From assembly GCF_934309415.1 (NCBI RefSeq), contig NZ_CAKRDI010000023.1, positions 1 to 48,687 on the forward strand: a DNA stretch of 48,687 bases, written 5' to 3'. The position numbers were made by a program, and so were the translations under genes. Source of the DNA: an uncultured Mediterraneibacter sp. (GTDB lineage Bacteria; Bacillota; Clostridia; Lachnospirales; Lachnospiraceae). The notes under the pieces are model-generated. The model saw nothing but the letters and a program-made list of their open reading frames with translations. It had not been told where the DNA came from and made no database searches. Shown here piece by piece: positions 1-8,542 of this stretch. Position 1 is the first letter of the stretch, and each line of letters starts with the position of its first letter.

Positions 1-2
1 GA

Positions 3-146
3 ATAGCAGAAATATCGGCAAGTTCGCCGAGACCAGAGTTCACATCGTTGTATCATCTAATCAATAAAGAAATGCTTCTGCAATGCCACAAAGAATTAGA
101 CGGAAGTAAGGCAGTTGGTATGGATGAGATTAAGAATATTGATTTG
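3..146 (+). pseudogene. Group II intron-type reverse transcriptase, N-terminal fragment
   Basis: Reading from base 3, about 45 codons give a peptide containing FTSLYHLINKEML and CHKELDGSKAVGMDEI. This resembles the start of the RT domain of group II intron maturases (LtrA type), which normally run over 400 residues. The likeness ends after DEI, the frame meets a stop at 213-215, and the sequence passes into an unrelated membrane-protein frame. The upstream end lies outside the window. I read it as a deletion relic of an intron or retroelement. The family call rests on recognition of this short stretch only. Confidence 0.6.
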
Positions 147-405
147 TGGTGGATGTCTGGTGGGTGCGGGAATACTTTTGGCATTTATCGGAATAAAGAT
201 TGCAGGGCTATATAAGAAATACTGTTGGGATATGATTACTGTAATGGTGATACTTATAAGCATGGCAATAGCAATCTATTTCGGAGATTGGATAAAGACA
301 GCATTGCCGAACAATATGCTATTTCTATTGTTATTCGTACAACTGGTGTATGTTGTAATCAGATGGTATGTGAAGGGCTGGCGGGAAACAAGGGGATATT
401 ATTAG
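124..405 (+). CDS. Small hydrophobic membrane protein, possibly a chimeric remnant
   Basis: This 93-residue product is nearly all hydrophobic. It has segments at about residues 5-25, 33-52 and 61-80, and a basic tail (RWYVKGWRETR). There is no clear ribosome site before ATG 124, and the first codons overlap the RT fragment in another frame. The true 5' part may have been lost when the RT remnant was joined here. A TTG at 115 is an alternative start. I do not recognise the family. It may be the back half of a longer membrane protein. Confidence 0.35.
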   Translation: MRLRILICGGCLVGAGILLAFIGIKIAGLYKKYCWDMITVMVILISMAIAIYFGDWIKTALPNNMLFLLLFVQLVYVVIRWYVKGWRETRGYY

Positions 406-466
406 ATATAAACAGGATATTGAGAAAACGATGATGTAAACTGTCGTTTTCTCATTTTTTATATGC

Positions 467-1366
467 TTAAAATATAGTTTGATGAATTTGTCTGTATTCA
501 CTTGGCGAATAAAGGTAAAATTCTTTAAATTTTTTTGCATAGTATGCAGGCGAATCAAAACCACATTCCTCTGCAACAAGAGAAATATTCTTATCTGGAT
601 ATTCTGTCAGCATAGATGCACTTTGAATCAATCTGTATTTCAACAGATATTGGATAGGGGATTCTCCTGTGATTTTTTTGAAACAACGAAGGGTTTCTCT
701 TTCACTGATATTTACTGTTTCCGCAATATTGGAAAGTGTAATATTCTCTGGATAATGCTGCTCCATAAAAGATAAGATTGTAGCTACGCGAATAGAACTT
801 ATATTTTGATGAACATGCAGCTCATTCAGTTGGGTTTCCAATTCAGAGTATATAGTCAGCATAATATGACTAAGCTGTTCCCGAACAGTAAATTCATAGG
901 CAAAGGCATCATTTTTCAATGCTTCAAATGCTGCTGAAAAACTGTTTGCTGCAAATGTCTTTTTGTTTTTTAATACCATACCCGAAAACTGTGTGCATGA
1001 GATCAAGGGCTGAATATATCTGGAAGAAAATGCAGAATTGACATTGCCAGTGATTAAAAGCGGAGAAAAGACAAGAGATTGAAGTTTACAATAAGGCTCT
1101 CCAGATGCACAGTGGAGTGCATTTGCATTTATAACAGCAGTTTCTCCTGCGTGAACAAGGAATGCTTCGGATAATACCTGAAGTTTCATGCTGCCTTCGA
1201 CAATGTGAATGATCTCAAATTCCTCATGCCAGTGCCAGGGAATAAAATCACCGATAGAATTTGTGTGTGCTGATTCATATCCTGCACATGGAAATTCCAA
1301 TGAGCCATGTGGCTGGAGTTCTTTGTTTTTACTGTTTCTGTTTAAACCGCATTTTTGTAAAGCCAT
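467..1366 (-). CDS. AraC-family transcriptional regulator with cupin sensor domain
   Basis: The 299-residue protein has the usual AraC architecture. An N-terminal cupin-like domain (about residues 30-130) carries HWHEEFEI and a glycine-rich turn, and two helix-turn-helix motifs fill residues 200-295 (ITLSNIAETVNISERETLRCFKKITG, read in two parts, then ISLVAEECGFDSPAYYAKKFKE). The start is supported by AGGAGA just upstream on the minus strand. It is divergent from the MFS gene across a 120-bp spacer with a good promoter, so it probably controls the MFS/PHP unit, perhaps in response to a small carbohydrate-like ligand bound by the cupin. Ligand and target are inferred. Confidence 0.9.
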   Translation of the reverse strand: MALQKCGLNRNSKNKELQPHGSLEFPCAGYESAHTNSIGDFIPWHWHEEFEIIHIVEGSMKLQVLSEAFLVHAGETAVINANALHCASGEPYCKLQSLVFSPLLITGNVNSAFSSRYIQPLISCTQFSGMVLKNKKTFAANSFSAAFEALKNDAFAYEFTVREQLSHIMLTIYSELETQLNELHVHQNISSIRVATILSFMEQHYPENITLSNIAETVNISERETLRCFKKITGESPIQYLLKYRLIQSASMLTEYPDKNISLVAEECGFDSPAYYAKKFKEFYLYSPSEYRQIHQTIF

Positions 1367-1417
1367 ATCTTATCTCCTGATTTGTCTGTTTTATTGTAGC
1401 ATCTGGCGATTTCAAGA

Positions 1418-1446
1418 TTGAAATTCAGCAAATACGACGATATAAT
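1418..1446 (+). promoter_or_regulatory. Sigma-A-type promoter of the MFS/PHP operon, overlapping a palindrome
   Basis: TTGAAA (1418-1423), exactly 17 bases, then TATAAT (1441-1446). The -10 box lies inside a perfect 14-bp palindrome, GATATAATTATATC (1439-1452). A dyad here could be an operator, though AT-rich palindromes over -10 boxes also occur by chance. The MFS start follows about 40 bp downstream behind an AGGAGA site. Confidence 0.65.
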
Positions 1447-1486
1447 TATATCATATTAATAAAAAAAGAAAACAGGAGAATGAAAA

Positions 1487-2647
1487 ATGAGTATATTATT
1501 AGGTATTATTTATCTTTCATTTATCAGTCTTGGGCTTCCAGATGCCCTACTTGGTGCGGCATGGCCAAATATGTATCCGGAATTTCAGGTTCCAGTGTCT
1601 TATGCAGGGGCAATTTCCATGATTATTGCATTTGGAACCATCATTTCCAGCTTGCAAAGTGACCGTCTTACAAGGAAGTTTGGGACTGGTAAGGTAACGG
1701 CGGTAAGTGTTGGGATTACAGCATTTGCTCTGTGGGGCTTTTCTATCAGCCATAGTTTTATTTTATTATGTTTGTGGGCAATCCCTTATGGTCTTGGTGC
1801 CGGCAGTGTGGACGCTTCTTTAAATAACTATGTTGCATTGCATTATGCCAGTAAACATATGAGCTGGCTGCATTGTATGTGGGGAATCGGTGCGACACTT
1901 GGACCATACATTATGGGTGCTGCACTTACTGGTGGTGCTACATGGAATACAGGATATCGGATTATTTCTGTATTGCAGATTGTGCTTACGGCGGTTCTGG
2001 TATTCAGTCTCCCGAAATGGAAAAAACAAAATACTTTATCAGATGAAACAACTACTGGAAAGGCACTGTCGTTGAAAGAAATTCTTGCAATTCCGGGTGC
2101 AAAAGCAATCATGATCTGCTTCTTTTGCTATTGTGCTGTAGAACAGACAACTATGCTTTGGGCAAGCAGCTATTTGAATTTGGCGAAAGATGTAGACGCT
2201 AAGACGGCAGCTTCTTTTGCTAGTATGTTTTGCATTGGTATTACCGTTGGGCGTGGAATCAATGGATTTATTGCCATGAAACTGAAAGACAGGCAGATGA
2301 TCCGTATGGGACAGGCAATTATTCTGACAGGCATTATCGTAATGATTCTTCCGTTTGGGCAGGTTGTTTCGCTAATCGGATTTTCGTTGATTGGCTTAGG
2401 CTGTGCACCTGTATATCCCTGCATTATTCATTCCACGCCGGAGCATTTTGGGGCAGAACGCTCCCAGGCAATTATAGGGGTACAGATGGCAAGTGCCTAT
2501 ATTGGAACGTGTCTGATGCCTCCATTATTTGGCTTAATTGCAAATCACATATCTATTCGGTTATTGCCATTATATTTGTTGATTTTGCTTGTATTGATGG
2601 TGTATATGCACGAGCTGTTGGAAAGGAAGGTACATTATGAGAGCTGA
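1487..2647 (+). CDS. Major facilitator superfamily transporter
   Basis: The 386-residue protein has about 12 hydrophobic segments and typical MFS punctuation: LGLPDALLGAAWP in the first helix, the SDRLTRKFGTGKV loop between helices 2 and 3 (the DR..R.G motif A position), and the glycine-rich YGLGAGSVDASLNNYV helix. That helix is typical of the FucP-like/sugar MFS group common in Firmicutes. ACAGGAGA precedes the ATG at 1487. Its last four codons overlap the PHP gene, which points to translational coupling. The substrate cannot be read from sequence. A sugar or sugar-phosphate is plausible given the AraC regulator and phosphatase partner. Confidence 0.85.
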   Translation: MSILLGIIYLSFISLGLPDALLGAAWPNMYPEFQVPVSYAGAISMIIAFGTIISSLQSDRLTRKFGTGKVTAVSVGITAFALWGFSISHSFILLCLWAIPYGLGAGSVDASLNNYVALHYASKHMSWLHCMWGIGATLGPYIMGAALTGGATWNTGYRIISVLQIVLTAVLVFSLPKWKKQNTLSDETTTGKALSLKEILAIPGAKAIMICFFCYCAVEQTTMLWASSYLNLAKDVDAKTAASFASMFCIGITVGRGINGFIAMKLKDRQMIRMGQAIILTGIIVMILPFGQVVSLIGFSLIGLGCAPVYPCIIHSTPEHFGAERSQAIIGVQMASAYIGTCLMPPLFGLIANHISIRLLPLYLLILLVLMVYMHELLERKVHYES

Positions 2648-3488
2648 TTATCACATTCATACAGAGTTCAGTGATGATTCTGATTATGCTATGGAGAAAG
2701 TAATACAAGCTGCTATTGCAATGGGATTAGATGAGATCTGCTTTACTGACCATGTTGATTATGGCATAAAAAAAGACTGGGACGAACCGGGAGAAATGAT
2801 CTATCGCAAAGGTGGTTCCGGTGAACCAGCGGAAATGCCATTGGCAAACGTTCATTATCCGACTTATTACGAAACATTTAAAGAAATGCGGGCATTGTAT
2901 GATGATAAGATTGAACTGAAATTAGGGTTGGAATTTGGTATGCAGGCACACACGATTGAAAAATATGAAAAGCTGTTTGCAAGATTTCCATTTGATTTTA
3001 TCATTCTATCGGTTCATGAAGTGGAGGATAAAGAGTTCTGGACACAGGATTTTCAACGTGGCAGGACACAGAAAGAATATAATGAACGATATTATGAGGA
3101 ATTACTATATCTGGTTCAGCACTATCATAATTACAGTGTTTTGGGACACATGGATTTAATCACCCGATATGACAAAGCAGGCACTTATCCATTTGAAAAA
3201 TTAAAGCCGATACTTACTGAAATTTTAAAGACAGTAATTACTGATGGGAAAGGAATTGAGGTAAATACTTCCAGTCACAGATATGGTTTGTCTGATCTTA
3301 CCCCATCAAGAGATATTTTGAAATTATATAGGGAGTTAGGTGGAACTATAATCACCATCGGAAGCGACAGTCACAAGCCCGAACATCTGGGAGCATTTAT
3401 TGATGAGACAAAACAGGAATTAAAAACACTGGGATTTAAAGAGTTTTGTACTTTTGACAAAATGAAACCGATTTATCATCAGCTATAA
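2637..3488 (+). CDS. PHP-domain phosphatase, histidinol-phosphatase (HisJ) type
   Basis: The 283-residue protein carries the metal-binding PHP motifs. These are YHIHTEFSDDS at residues 5-15, CFTDHVDY near residue 38, a glutamate in LGLEFG, SVHE at about 125, GHMDLITRY, VNTSSHR, and a terminal GSDSHKPEHLG. Together they match the HisJ-type trinuclear metal site. The length fits histidinol-phosphatases (about 260-290). It overlaps the MFS gene by 11 bp and has no histidine biosynthetic neighbours. The real substrate may therefore be a phosphorylated compound imported by that transporter rather than histidinol phosphate. Confidence 0.85.
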   Translation: MRADYHIHTEFSDDSDYAMEKVIQAAIAMGLDEICFTDHVDYGIKKDWDEPGEMIYRKGGSGEPAEMPLANVHYPTYYETFKEMRALYDDKIELKLGLEFGMQAHTIEKYEKLFARFPFDFIILSVHEVEDKEFWTQDFQRGRTQKEYNERYYEELLYLVQHYHNYSVLGHMDLITRYDKAGTYPFEKLKPILTEILKTVITDGKGIEVNTSSHRYGLSDLTPSRDILKLYRELGGTIITIGSDSHKPEHLGAFIDETKQELKTLGFKEFCTFDKMKPIYHQL

Positions 3489-3499
3489 TGAATTTGATT

Positions 3500-3540
3500 A
3501 AGCAGCCTGCGTGTGATAAAGCATACAGGCTGCTTGTGGT
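3500..3540 (+). terminator. Hairpin terminator after the PHP gene
   Basis: A ten-base stem, AAGCAGCCTG (3500-3509) with CAGGCTGCTT (3526-3535), sits 12 bp after the PHP stop. It is followed only by TGTGGTTTAT, so the U-tract is weak. Position and stem strength support a terminator. Confidence 0.6.
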
Positions 3541-3853
3541 TTATAATTCTAAATCGTCTGAATAACCGCATTGTCATGCTAATATTCAGACTCAGTTCTG
3601 TCCTTTCAGGTGACTCCATTACGGCGTACCTTTCAGCACAGAATGCCGGGAATTGAAGATAATCGGAAGAATACAGAATTTCTTCCCGGCAGCCACAATT
3701 TCATAAAGGTATAACACACTAGACTTTCCTGTTGGAAAATCGTGTGCCAAGGGGAGTGCCGCCCCTTTGGATACCCCTGCTTGAATACTGCCAGATATGG
3801 CAGATAATAAAATACATCAAGATTTCTTTTACAATCGAAGGAGAATTATAAAT
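3541..3853. other. Non-coding debris of an integrative element, with two inverted repeats
   Basis: No convincing gene lies here. Two hairpins are visible: GCCGGGAA (about 3644) with TTCCCGGC (about 3685), and CCAAGGGG with CCCCTTTGG around 3747-3772. A hairpin of the second type, just before small hypothetical genes, is familiar to me from conjugative elements of Lachnospiraceae. That is recollection, not proof. I read the stretch as the edge of a decayed element. Confidence 0.35.
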
Positions 3854-4174
3854 ATGTCAGAATATGGATTTACGAAAAAAGACTGGGCATTGTTCAGAGA
3901 AAAGGTAGCCGATTGGCAAGAAGCCTATATGGATAAGTTGAATAAAGAATATATTGATTTATTAAATGGCGATGGAAGACCTTCTGAAAAATTCTGGGCT
4001 TTGGAAGAGCGAATACGGAATGATAAAAAAGATACAGGTGTACAGTTAAGAATGAGCCGTTCCAACTGTATCTACAATGTTGTCTCATTGTTGAATGAAG
4101 GTGCGATTACTATGGAAGATCTGGAAGAATTTAGTGATGAATTGAAAGAAAGAGTACATTTTATTGCAAAATAA
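3854..4174 (+). CDS. Small hypothetical protein, probably from an integrative element
   Basis: The 106-residue, soluble, highly charged protein starts at ATG 3854 behind a good GAAGGAGA site. A longer in-frame reading from 3797 lacks one. It is predicted mostly helical, with an aromatic N-terminal half (KKDWALFREKVADWQEAYM) and an acidic C-terminal helix (MEDLEEFSDELKERV). Similar short proteins occur in cargo of conjugative elements of gut Firmicutes, to my recollection. No enzymatic motif is visible. It stands alone, with the element-like hairpins upstream. Confidence 0.6.
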   Translation: MSEYGFTKKDWALFREKVADWQEAYMDKLNKEYIDLLNGDGRPSEKFWALEERIRNDKKDTGVQLRMSRSNCIYNVVSLLNEGAITMEDLEEFSDELKERVHFIAK

Positions 4175-4396
4175 AAAGCCCTATCCATTTGGAACAGAGC
4201 ATTTATAGATGAAAGAGATTATTTGGCAGGCGTCGCGGCTCCTGCATCTCTTTTAACCCATAGGGTGCGTGGTTGCAACGAAATTTACCACCTCAAATAA
4301 TCATGTAATTATCATAGTAGAAAATTAGACACCTGTAAACTAGATTTAGGTATTATATGAGCAAAAACTGATGTATAATATTTATAGATTACAACA
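4175..4396. other. Intergenic region with a 20-bp repeat shared with position 8573
   Basis: This 222-bp stretch holds no gene I can support. Bases 4205-4224 (ATAGATGAAAGAGATTATTT) recur exactly at 8573-8592, in both cases reading IDERDY in one frame. The pair brackets the scarred 4.2-8.6 kb block. A weak AT-rich promoter region lies before the DUF4258 gene. Confidence 0.4.
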
Positions 4397-4414
4397 ATGT
4401 TAAGGAGGGAACGA

Positions 4415-4877
4415 ATGAATTTAGAAATATATCAAAAATTGTGTGCTGAATCAAAAATTCTCTGGACACAGCATTGTTTACAACGAATGCAGGAAAGAGA
4501 TATCAGTCGTGCCGATGTAAAAAATGGAATTGCAACCGGTGAAATCATAGAAGATTATCCAGATGATTTTCCTGATCCAAGCTGTCTGATTTTGTTACTG
4601 TTCACTCCCGTGTCAATCACTCCGCTGATTGGCATGGAGGATGCACGTTTTGGCCTGAATGCATCTCGCCCATCGTCGCAGACGATTCTAAATGGCGAGA
4701 TGCGTTACTGTTTGCAGGTTACCTGTGAACAGTAACCTGATTTTTGGATATAATGTAAATGGACGGATTTTGCATATTGTTGCAGGTTGTGATAATATAA
4801 ATATATATATCATAACAGCGTATTATCCAGATACAAAGAAATTTGAAGATGATTTAAAGACTCGAAGAAAGAGGTGA
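4415..4877 (+). pseudogene. DUF4258-family protein (putative toxin), split by a mobile element
   Basis: AAGGAGG precedes ATG 4415 (MNLEIYQK). The first 60 codons end at PSCLI, where a 143-bp element enters at 4594. The rest of the family signature (FGYNVNGRILHIVAG, then YIITAYYPD) continues after the element, in another frame, to the stop at 4877. Deleting the element and one copy of its 8-bp target repeat joins the halves in frame as PSCLIFGYNVNG and gives a 103-residue protein, the usual DUF4258 size. DUF4258 proteins often pair with a YgiT/MqsA-type zinc-finger protein, as here, and are predicted type II toxins. The current allele should be inactive, since the split product ends in element-encoded residues. 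Confidence 0.85.
4594..4736 (+). mobile_element. Long-form mini-element (family A) inside the DUF4258 gene
   Basis: A 143-bp element begins GTTACTGTTCAC and ends GTGAACAGTAAC. It is flanked by a perfect 8-bp direct repeat, CTGATTTT (4586-4593 and 4737-4744). It carries no coding capacity. It holds three hairpins: a 12-pair arm (about 4605-4637), a GCATCTCGCC/GGCGAGATGC arm, and a 33-bp palindromic unit at its right end (4704-4736). The variant arm sequences here pair as well as those of sister copies. Confidence 0.9.
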
Positions 4878-4882
4878 TGGAT

Positions 4883-5110
4883 ATGTGTATGTATTGCAAA
4901 AACAGTACAACCGTAAATAGTACAACAACACACGTCGTAAATTATAAAAATTGCATTATTGTAATTAAGAATGTTCCATGCCTTGAATGTGAGCAGTGTG
5001 GAGAAAAATATTATACGGACGAAGTTGCTGAGCGACTTGAAACGATTGTAAATATGGCAAAGAAACTGATGCAGGAAATTGCTGTTATTGACTATCCACA
5101 GGTAGCTTAA
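4883..5110 (+). CDS. YgiT/MqsA-type zinc-finger protein, putative antitoxin
   Basis: The 75-residue protein has two CxxC pairs, CMYC at the N-terminus and CLECEQCGEKYY around residues 33-44. This is the YgiT-type zinc ribbon of MqsA antitoxins, followed by a helical tail. It lacks the C-terminal Xre-like HTH of full-length MqsA. AAAGAGGTG gives ATG 4883 good spacing, with GTG 4874 and ATG 4877 as alternatives. The gene overlaps or abuts the DUF4258 stop at 4877, so the two were one transcript. With the partner disrupted, this would be an orphan antitoxin. Confidence 0.75.
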   Translation: MCMYCKNSTTVNSTTTHVVNYKNCIIVIKNVPCLECEQCGEKYYTDEVAERLETIVNMAKKLMQEIAVIDYPQVA

Positions 5111-5193
5111 TAATTTTCTGTTGCATTTTTGCTGAAAATACCATATAGTATCAATCAGTGATCAGATTACAGATACTTGAGAAGCCTGTGATC

Positions 5194-5236
5194 GAGAGAG
5201 GGTGCCGAGGCCCCTCTCTTTTCTTTTTATTTTTTC
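5194..5236 (+). terminator. Strong intrinsic terminator
   Basis: AGAGAGGG (5195-5202) pairs with CCCTCTCT (5212-5219), followed by TTTTCTTTTTATTTTTT. It lies 85 bp after the zinc-finger gene and separates it from the convergent, truncated binding-protein gene. Confidence 0.8.
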
Positions 5237-5291
5237 TTCGCACTATTCAATTCATCCACCCAATTACACAAAATCACAATCGTCTCATAAT

Positions 5292-5816
5292 TTACATTGA
5301 TATATGTACGCCGCCTTTTCGACCGCCAAGGACATTTTTCCCTTTTAAATCTGTCCATTGAAAATCATCCATTTCTTCTCTTGCAACAAGAAAGTTTCCG
5401 GCACGCTGTGTTAACTGTGCGAAGTTAACTACATAATCAGTTGCCCCTTCATTGTAAGTATAGATGGATGCTTCGGAGCCCATGAAGCCAATATCCGCTT
5501 CGCCGGAGATGACTGCGGTCATTGTTTTGTCGGCTCCAAAACCAGTGACTGTAGTTAGCTCAATTCCTTCGTCTTCAAAGTATCCATTTTCGATTGCGGC
5601 ATACATCGGAGCATAGAAGATAGAGTGAGCTACTTCATTTAATGTCACGGAGACAGGAGCAGAACTGGTATCTGGTTTGGTTGTGTCAGAGACAGTTTCT
5701 GTTGTGTCGGTTTTAGAAGGTGCATCACTATCGTTGGCAGAATCAGTTCCGCAGGCTGATAACAGTCCGACAGTCAGGGCAGAAGCGAGAAGTACGGATC
5801 TAAATTTCTTTTTCAT
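5292..5816 (-). pseudogene. NMT1/SsuA-like ABC substrate-binding lipoprotein, 3' half deleted
   Basis: The start is sound: GGGAGGA before the ATG, a signal peptide (MKKKFRSVLLASALTVGLL) and lipobox LSAC. The mature part matches NMT1/THI5-like periplasmic-binding proteins, with APMYAAIENGYFEDEGIEL, then GEADIGFMGSE and LKGKNVLGGRKGG. After about 170 residues the frame runs out, whereas the family needs roughly 320-350 residues and a second lobe. Neighbouring permease and ATPase genes are absent. The break near 5295 abuts element-like sequence, so this looks like an ABC operon cut by a recombination event. Confidence 0.85.
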
Positions 5817-5958
5817 AAGTCCTCCCAGTGATATAAGATTCTCATTTAAGATATGCAGGAGAGAAAAGAAAGGTGTCAGGGGATAGAAAATATATGTCAG
5901 TTGATTTTTGTGTTATTATAAAGAAAATAAATCGGAAGTTGTAAAGGAATTTGATGAT

Positions 5959-6411
5959 ATGAAAAAAATGATAAGAATGATAGCCTTGCTGCTTTTGATG
6001 ATGGGAGTGGTTGGCTGCAATGGAGAAACAGTCAATATCGACTTTCCTTTTGAAGTTGGAGAAGTTGAAAATATCGAAATATACCACTATATGGGAGTAC
6101 CTGTATCAGCGGAAAAGAAAGTAGTCGTTGCAGAAACTGACATAACAGATTTGTATGATAAATTTGAGGACTTGTCATTGATAGAAAAGCAGGTTGAGGA
6201 GACCACAGGAGGAGATGTGACCAGTTTTCGATTTAACCTTTCAGATGGAACAAGCTACGAACGGATTTATGTCTGTAATGGAGTTAAGAACGGAAAGCTG
6301 AAATCCACGGGCAATTTTGAATACTTTACAAGATCAGATATTGGCTCATATTGGTCCAATATTGACCTTGAAGCAGTTTCAGTTGAAGAAAGTTACAAAA
6401 ACAGTATATAA
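5959..6411 (+). CDS. Hypothetical lipoprotein
   Basis: The 150-residue product has a short basic start, a hydrophobic core and lipobox VVGC at about residues 17-20, so it should be anchored outside the membrane. The mature part is acidic and beta-rich, with no motif I recognise. AAGGAA lies about 11 bp before ATG 5959, and longer in-frame starts would bury the signal peptide. It stands alone between the truncated binding-protein gene and the DUF4143 ATPase. Confidence 0.7.
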   Translation: MKKMIRMIALLLLMMGVVGCNGETVNIDFPFEVGEVENIEIYHYMGVPVSAEKKVVVAETDITDLYDKFEDLSLIEKQVEETTGGDVTSFRFNLSDGTSYERIYVCNGVKNGKLKSTGNFEYFTRSDIGSYWSNIDLEAVSVEESYKNSI

Positions 6412-6461
6412 TATATTGAAGAAAAGCATAAAATAATAGTATGATATATTGAAGAAAAGCA
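6411..6461 (+). repeat. 18-bp tandem direct repeat
   Basis: ATATATTGAAGAAAAGCA occurs at 6411-6428 and 6444-6461, starting within the stop region of the lipoprotein gene. It could come from a small local duplication, and the copies lie just upstream of the ATPase gene. No function can be assigned. Confidence 0.7.
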
Positions 6462-6502
6462 CATTTTATAAAAGAATAACTTATATATGTGGGAGGAAGA
6501 GG

Positions 6503-7831
6503 ATGTATTTTGAAAGAAAAGTATATAAAAAAATGATAGAATGGAAAGAAAAATATGCGGATAAATATGCGATTCTGCTTGAAGGGGCAAGACGAGTTGG
6601 AAAATCGACAATTGCAGAATGTTTTGCACGGAATGAATATAAATCCTATATTCTGATAGATTTTTCGAAAACGACGGATACAATACGTGACTGTTTCGAA
6701 GATATAGGAAATTTAAATATGTTTTTTTTGAGACTGCAGGCAGAAACAGGAATAACTTTATATACACATGAATCCTTAATTATTTTTGATGAAGTACAGC
6801 TTTTCCCGAAGGCCAGACAGGCAATCAAACATCTCGTAGCTGATGGAAGATACAATTATTTGGAAACAGGATCTCTGATATCAATAAAGAAAAATGTAAA
6901 AGATATTCTTATTCCGTCAGAGGAAATGAAAATACAGGTCTATCCAATGGATTATGAAGAATTTTGTCTGGCTACGGGAAGTAATTATGAACTGTTGCAA
7001 CAAATTTATCAAATGGAATCAGCAATTGGTCAGGCAACAAATCGTAAATTAATGAGAGATTTGAGAGTTTATATGGCGGTAGGAGGTATGCCGCAGGCAG
7101 TAGAGGCGTATATAGCGGGGAAAAATTTTTCAGAAATTGATATGGTGAAAAGGCAGATTATTTCTCTTTATGAAGAAGATTTCAAAAAGATTGATTCATC
7201 AGGAAGAATATCAGCTTTGTATCATTCTATTCCGGCTCAGTTGGCAAAGGATTCACGAAAATACCGGATTACAACAGCTATAGGAAAGAAAAATAATACC
7301 AGAGCGGATGAATTATTATATGAATTAATTGATTCTAAAACCGTTTTACCATGCTATAATTCAACGGATCCAAGGGTAAGCCTGACAGATACAAAAGATT
7401 TTGACAGTTACAAATTATACCTTTCGGATACAGGATTATTCGTGACGCTAATGTTTATTGATCGTCCAGTAACAGAAAATGATGTATATGCAAAATTATT
7501 ATCTGATAAATTACCGGCAAATCTGGGATATCTTTATGAAAATCTTGTTGCCCAAATGGTCACGGCATCCGGGAGAGAACTTTATTATCATACATGGGAA
7601 AAGGCTGGGAGTACACATTATTATGAAGTTGATTTTCTGATTTCAGAGGGAAGTAAAATAAATGCTTTTGAGATAAAATCTTCCGGAGCAGGAAAACATG
7701 AGTCAATCAGGATGTTTTACAAAAAATTTTCAAAGAATGTGCATAACATATATTTGTTGTCTCAGAAAGATGTTGGTAAAGAGGAAAATTTACTATTAAA
7801 GCCATTTTACCTGATGCCATTTTTGACATAA
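6503..7831 (+). CDS. DUF4143-type AAA ATPase
   Basis: The 442-residue protein has Walker A GARRVGKST at about residues 30-38 and Walker B LIIFDEVQ near 92, followed by LETGSLIS. These define the AAA_14 domain. The C-terminal half (LYLSDTGLFVTLM, NLGYLYENLVAQM, then VDFLISEGSKINAFEIKSS) is the DUF4143 domain with a nuclease-like VDF...EIK arrangement. The family is widespread in gut anaerobes and its function is unknown. GGGAGGAAGAGG precedes ATG 6503. Codon use is AT-rich compared with the purine block, which fits acquired DNA. Confidence 0.85.
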   Translation: MYFERKVYKKMIEWKEKYADKYAILLEGARRVGKSTIAECFARNEYKSYILIDFSKTTDTIRDCFEDIGNLNMFFLRLQAETGITLYTHESLIIFDEVQLFPKARQAIKHLVADGRYNYLETGSLISIKKNVKDILIPSEEMKIQVYPMDYEEFCLATGSNYELLQQIYQMESAIGQATNRKLMRDLRVYMAVGGMPQAVEAYIAGKNFSEIDMVKRQIISLYEEDFKKIDSSGRISALYHSIPAQLAKDSRKYRITTAIGKKNNTRADELLYELIDSKTVLPCYNSTDPRVSLTDTKDFDSYKLYLSDTGLFVTLMFIDRPVTENDVYAKLLSDKLPANLGYLYENLVAQMVTASGRELYYHTWEKAGSTHYYEVDFLISEGSKINAFEIKSSGAGKHESIRMFYKKFSKNVHNIYLLSQKDVGKEENLLLKPFYLMPFLT

Positions 7832-7860
7832 GAAAATCGGAGTTTGAGAGGGAAAACATT

Positions 7861-7971
7861 ATGAAAAAATATTTGGGTATTTTGTGTTCTTTAATAATGA
7901 TTTTATCGTTAACAGCGTGTGGAACAGATTTTGACGGCAGTCGAACAGGAAATAAGATTCCATACACTTAG
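7861..7971 (+). pseudogene. Lipoprotein signal-peptide fragment
   Basis: ATG 7861 opens a 36-codon frame. It has a signal peptide and lipobox (MKKYLGILCSLIM, then LTACG), then stops at 7969-7971 after a few polar residues. No lipoprotein body follows. The sequence runs straight into a PhzF fragment in another frame. I take it as the front of a lost lipoprotein gene joined to another gene by deletion. Confidence 0.6.
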
Positions 7972-8464
7972 TGGAGAATTGATTATTCATAGAAATGGTA
8001 ACTTATATGAAATGGATTTTCCAACATATGAATTACGGGAAATCCCGGTTACAGATGCGATGGAGAAAGCATTCGGTGTTCGTCCGATAAAAGCGGTACT
8101 GGGTCTGGATCTGGTATGCGAGTTTGAATCAGAAGATATTGTCAGAACAATGAATCCAAACCAGGAACTTTTGATGGGGATAGAAGTCAGAATCCAGAAT
8201 GCAACAGCAGCAGGAAACGAGACGGATTGTGTATCACGTAGTTTTTGCCCGAAATTAAGCATTGCAGAAGATCCGGTTTGTGGATCGGCCCATTGCCAGA
8301 TTGCTGCATATTGGGCTGAAAAATTAAAGAAAAAAGATATTATTGTATATCAGGCATCAAGACGCGGGGGATGTCTGCACTGTACACTTCAGGCAGAGGG
8401 CAGGATCACAATCAGCGGTGAAGCTACACTGGTGGCAATATCAGAAATAGTTGTACCGTTATAG
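7955..8464 (+). pseudogene. PhzF-family isomerase/epimerase, N-terminal part missing
   Basis: From RFHTLSGEL onward the frame matches the PhzF family: the MDFP strand, and the second-domain signature FCPKLSIAEDPVCGSAHCQIAAYW ahead of RRGGCLHC (quoted in part). Complete members are about 260-300 residues. Here roughly the first 75-100 are missing, including the region with the catalytic glutamate, and a lipoprotein fragment occupies the junction. A GTG at 7919 could start a chimeric 181-residue product, but it is unlikely to be active. Confidence 0.8.
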
Positions 8465-8542
8465 ATGAGAGCAGGAATTAATTACGAGAAAAATACGAAG
8501 AAACATACTTGTATAATTGAAAAAGCATATAAGATGTGACAG

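Noticed and set aside
6503..7831. DUF4143 ATPase plus neighbouring lipoprotein as a defence system
   Set aside because: The neighbours are remnants or unrelated and no conserved pairing is visible.
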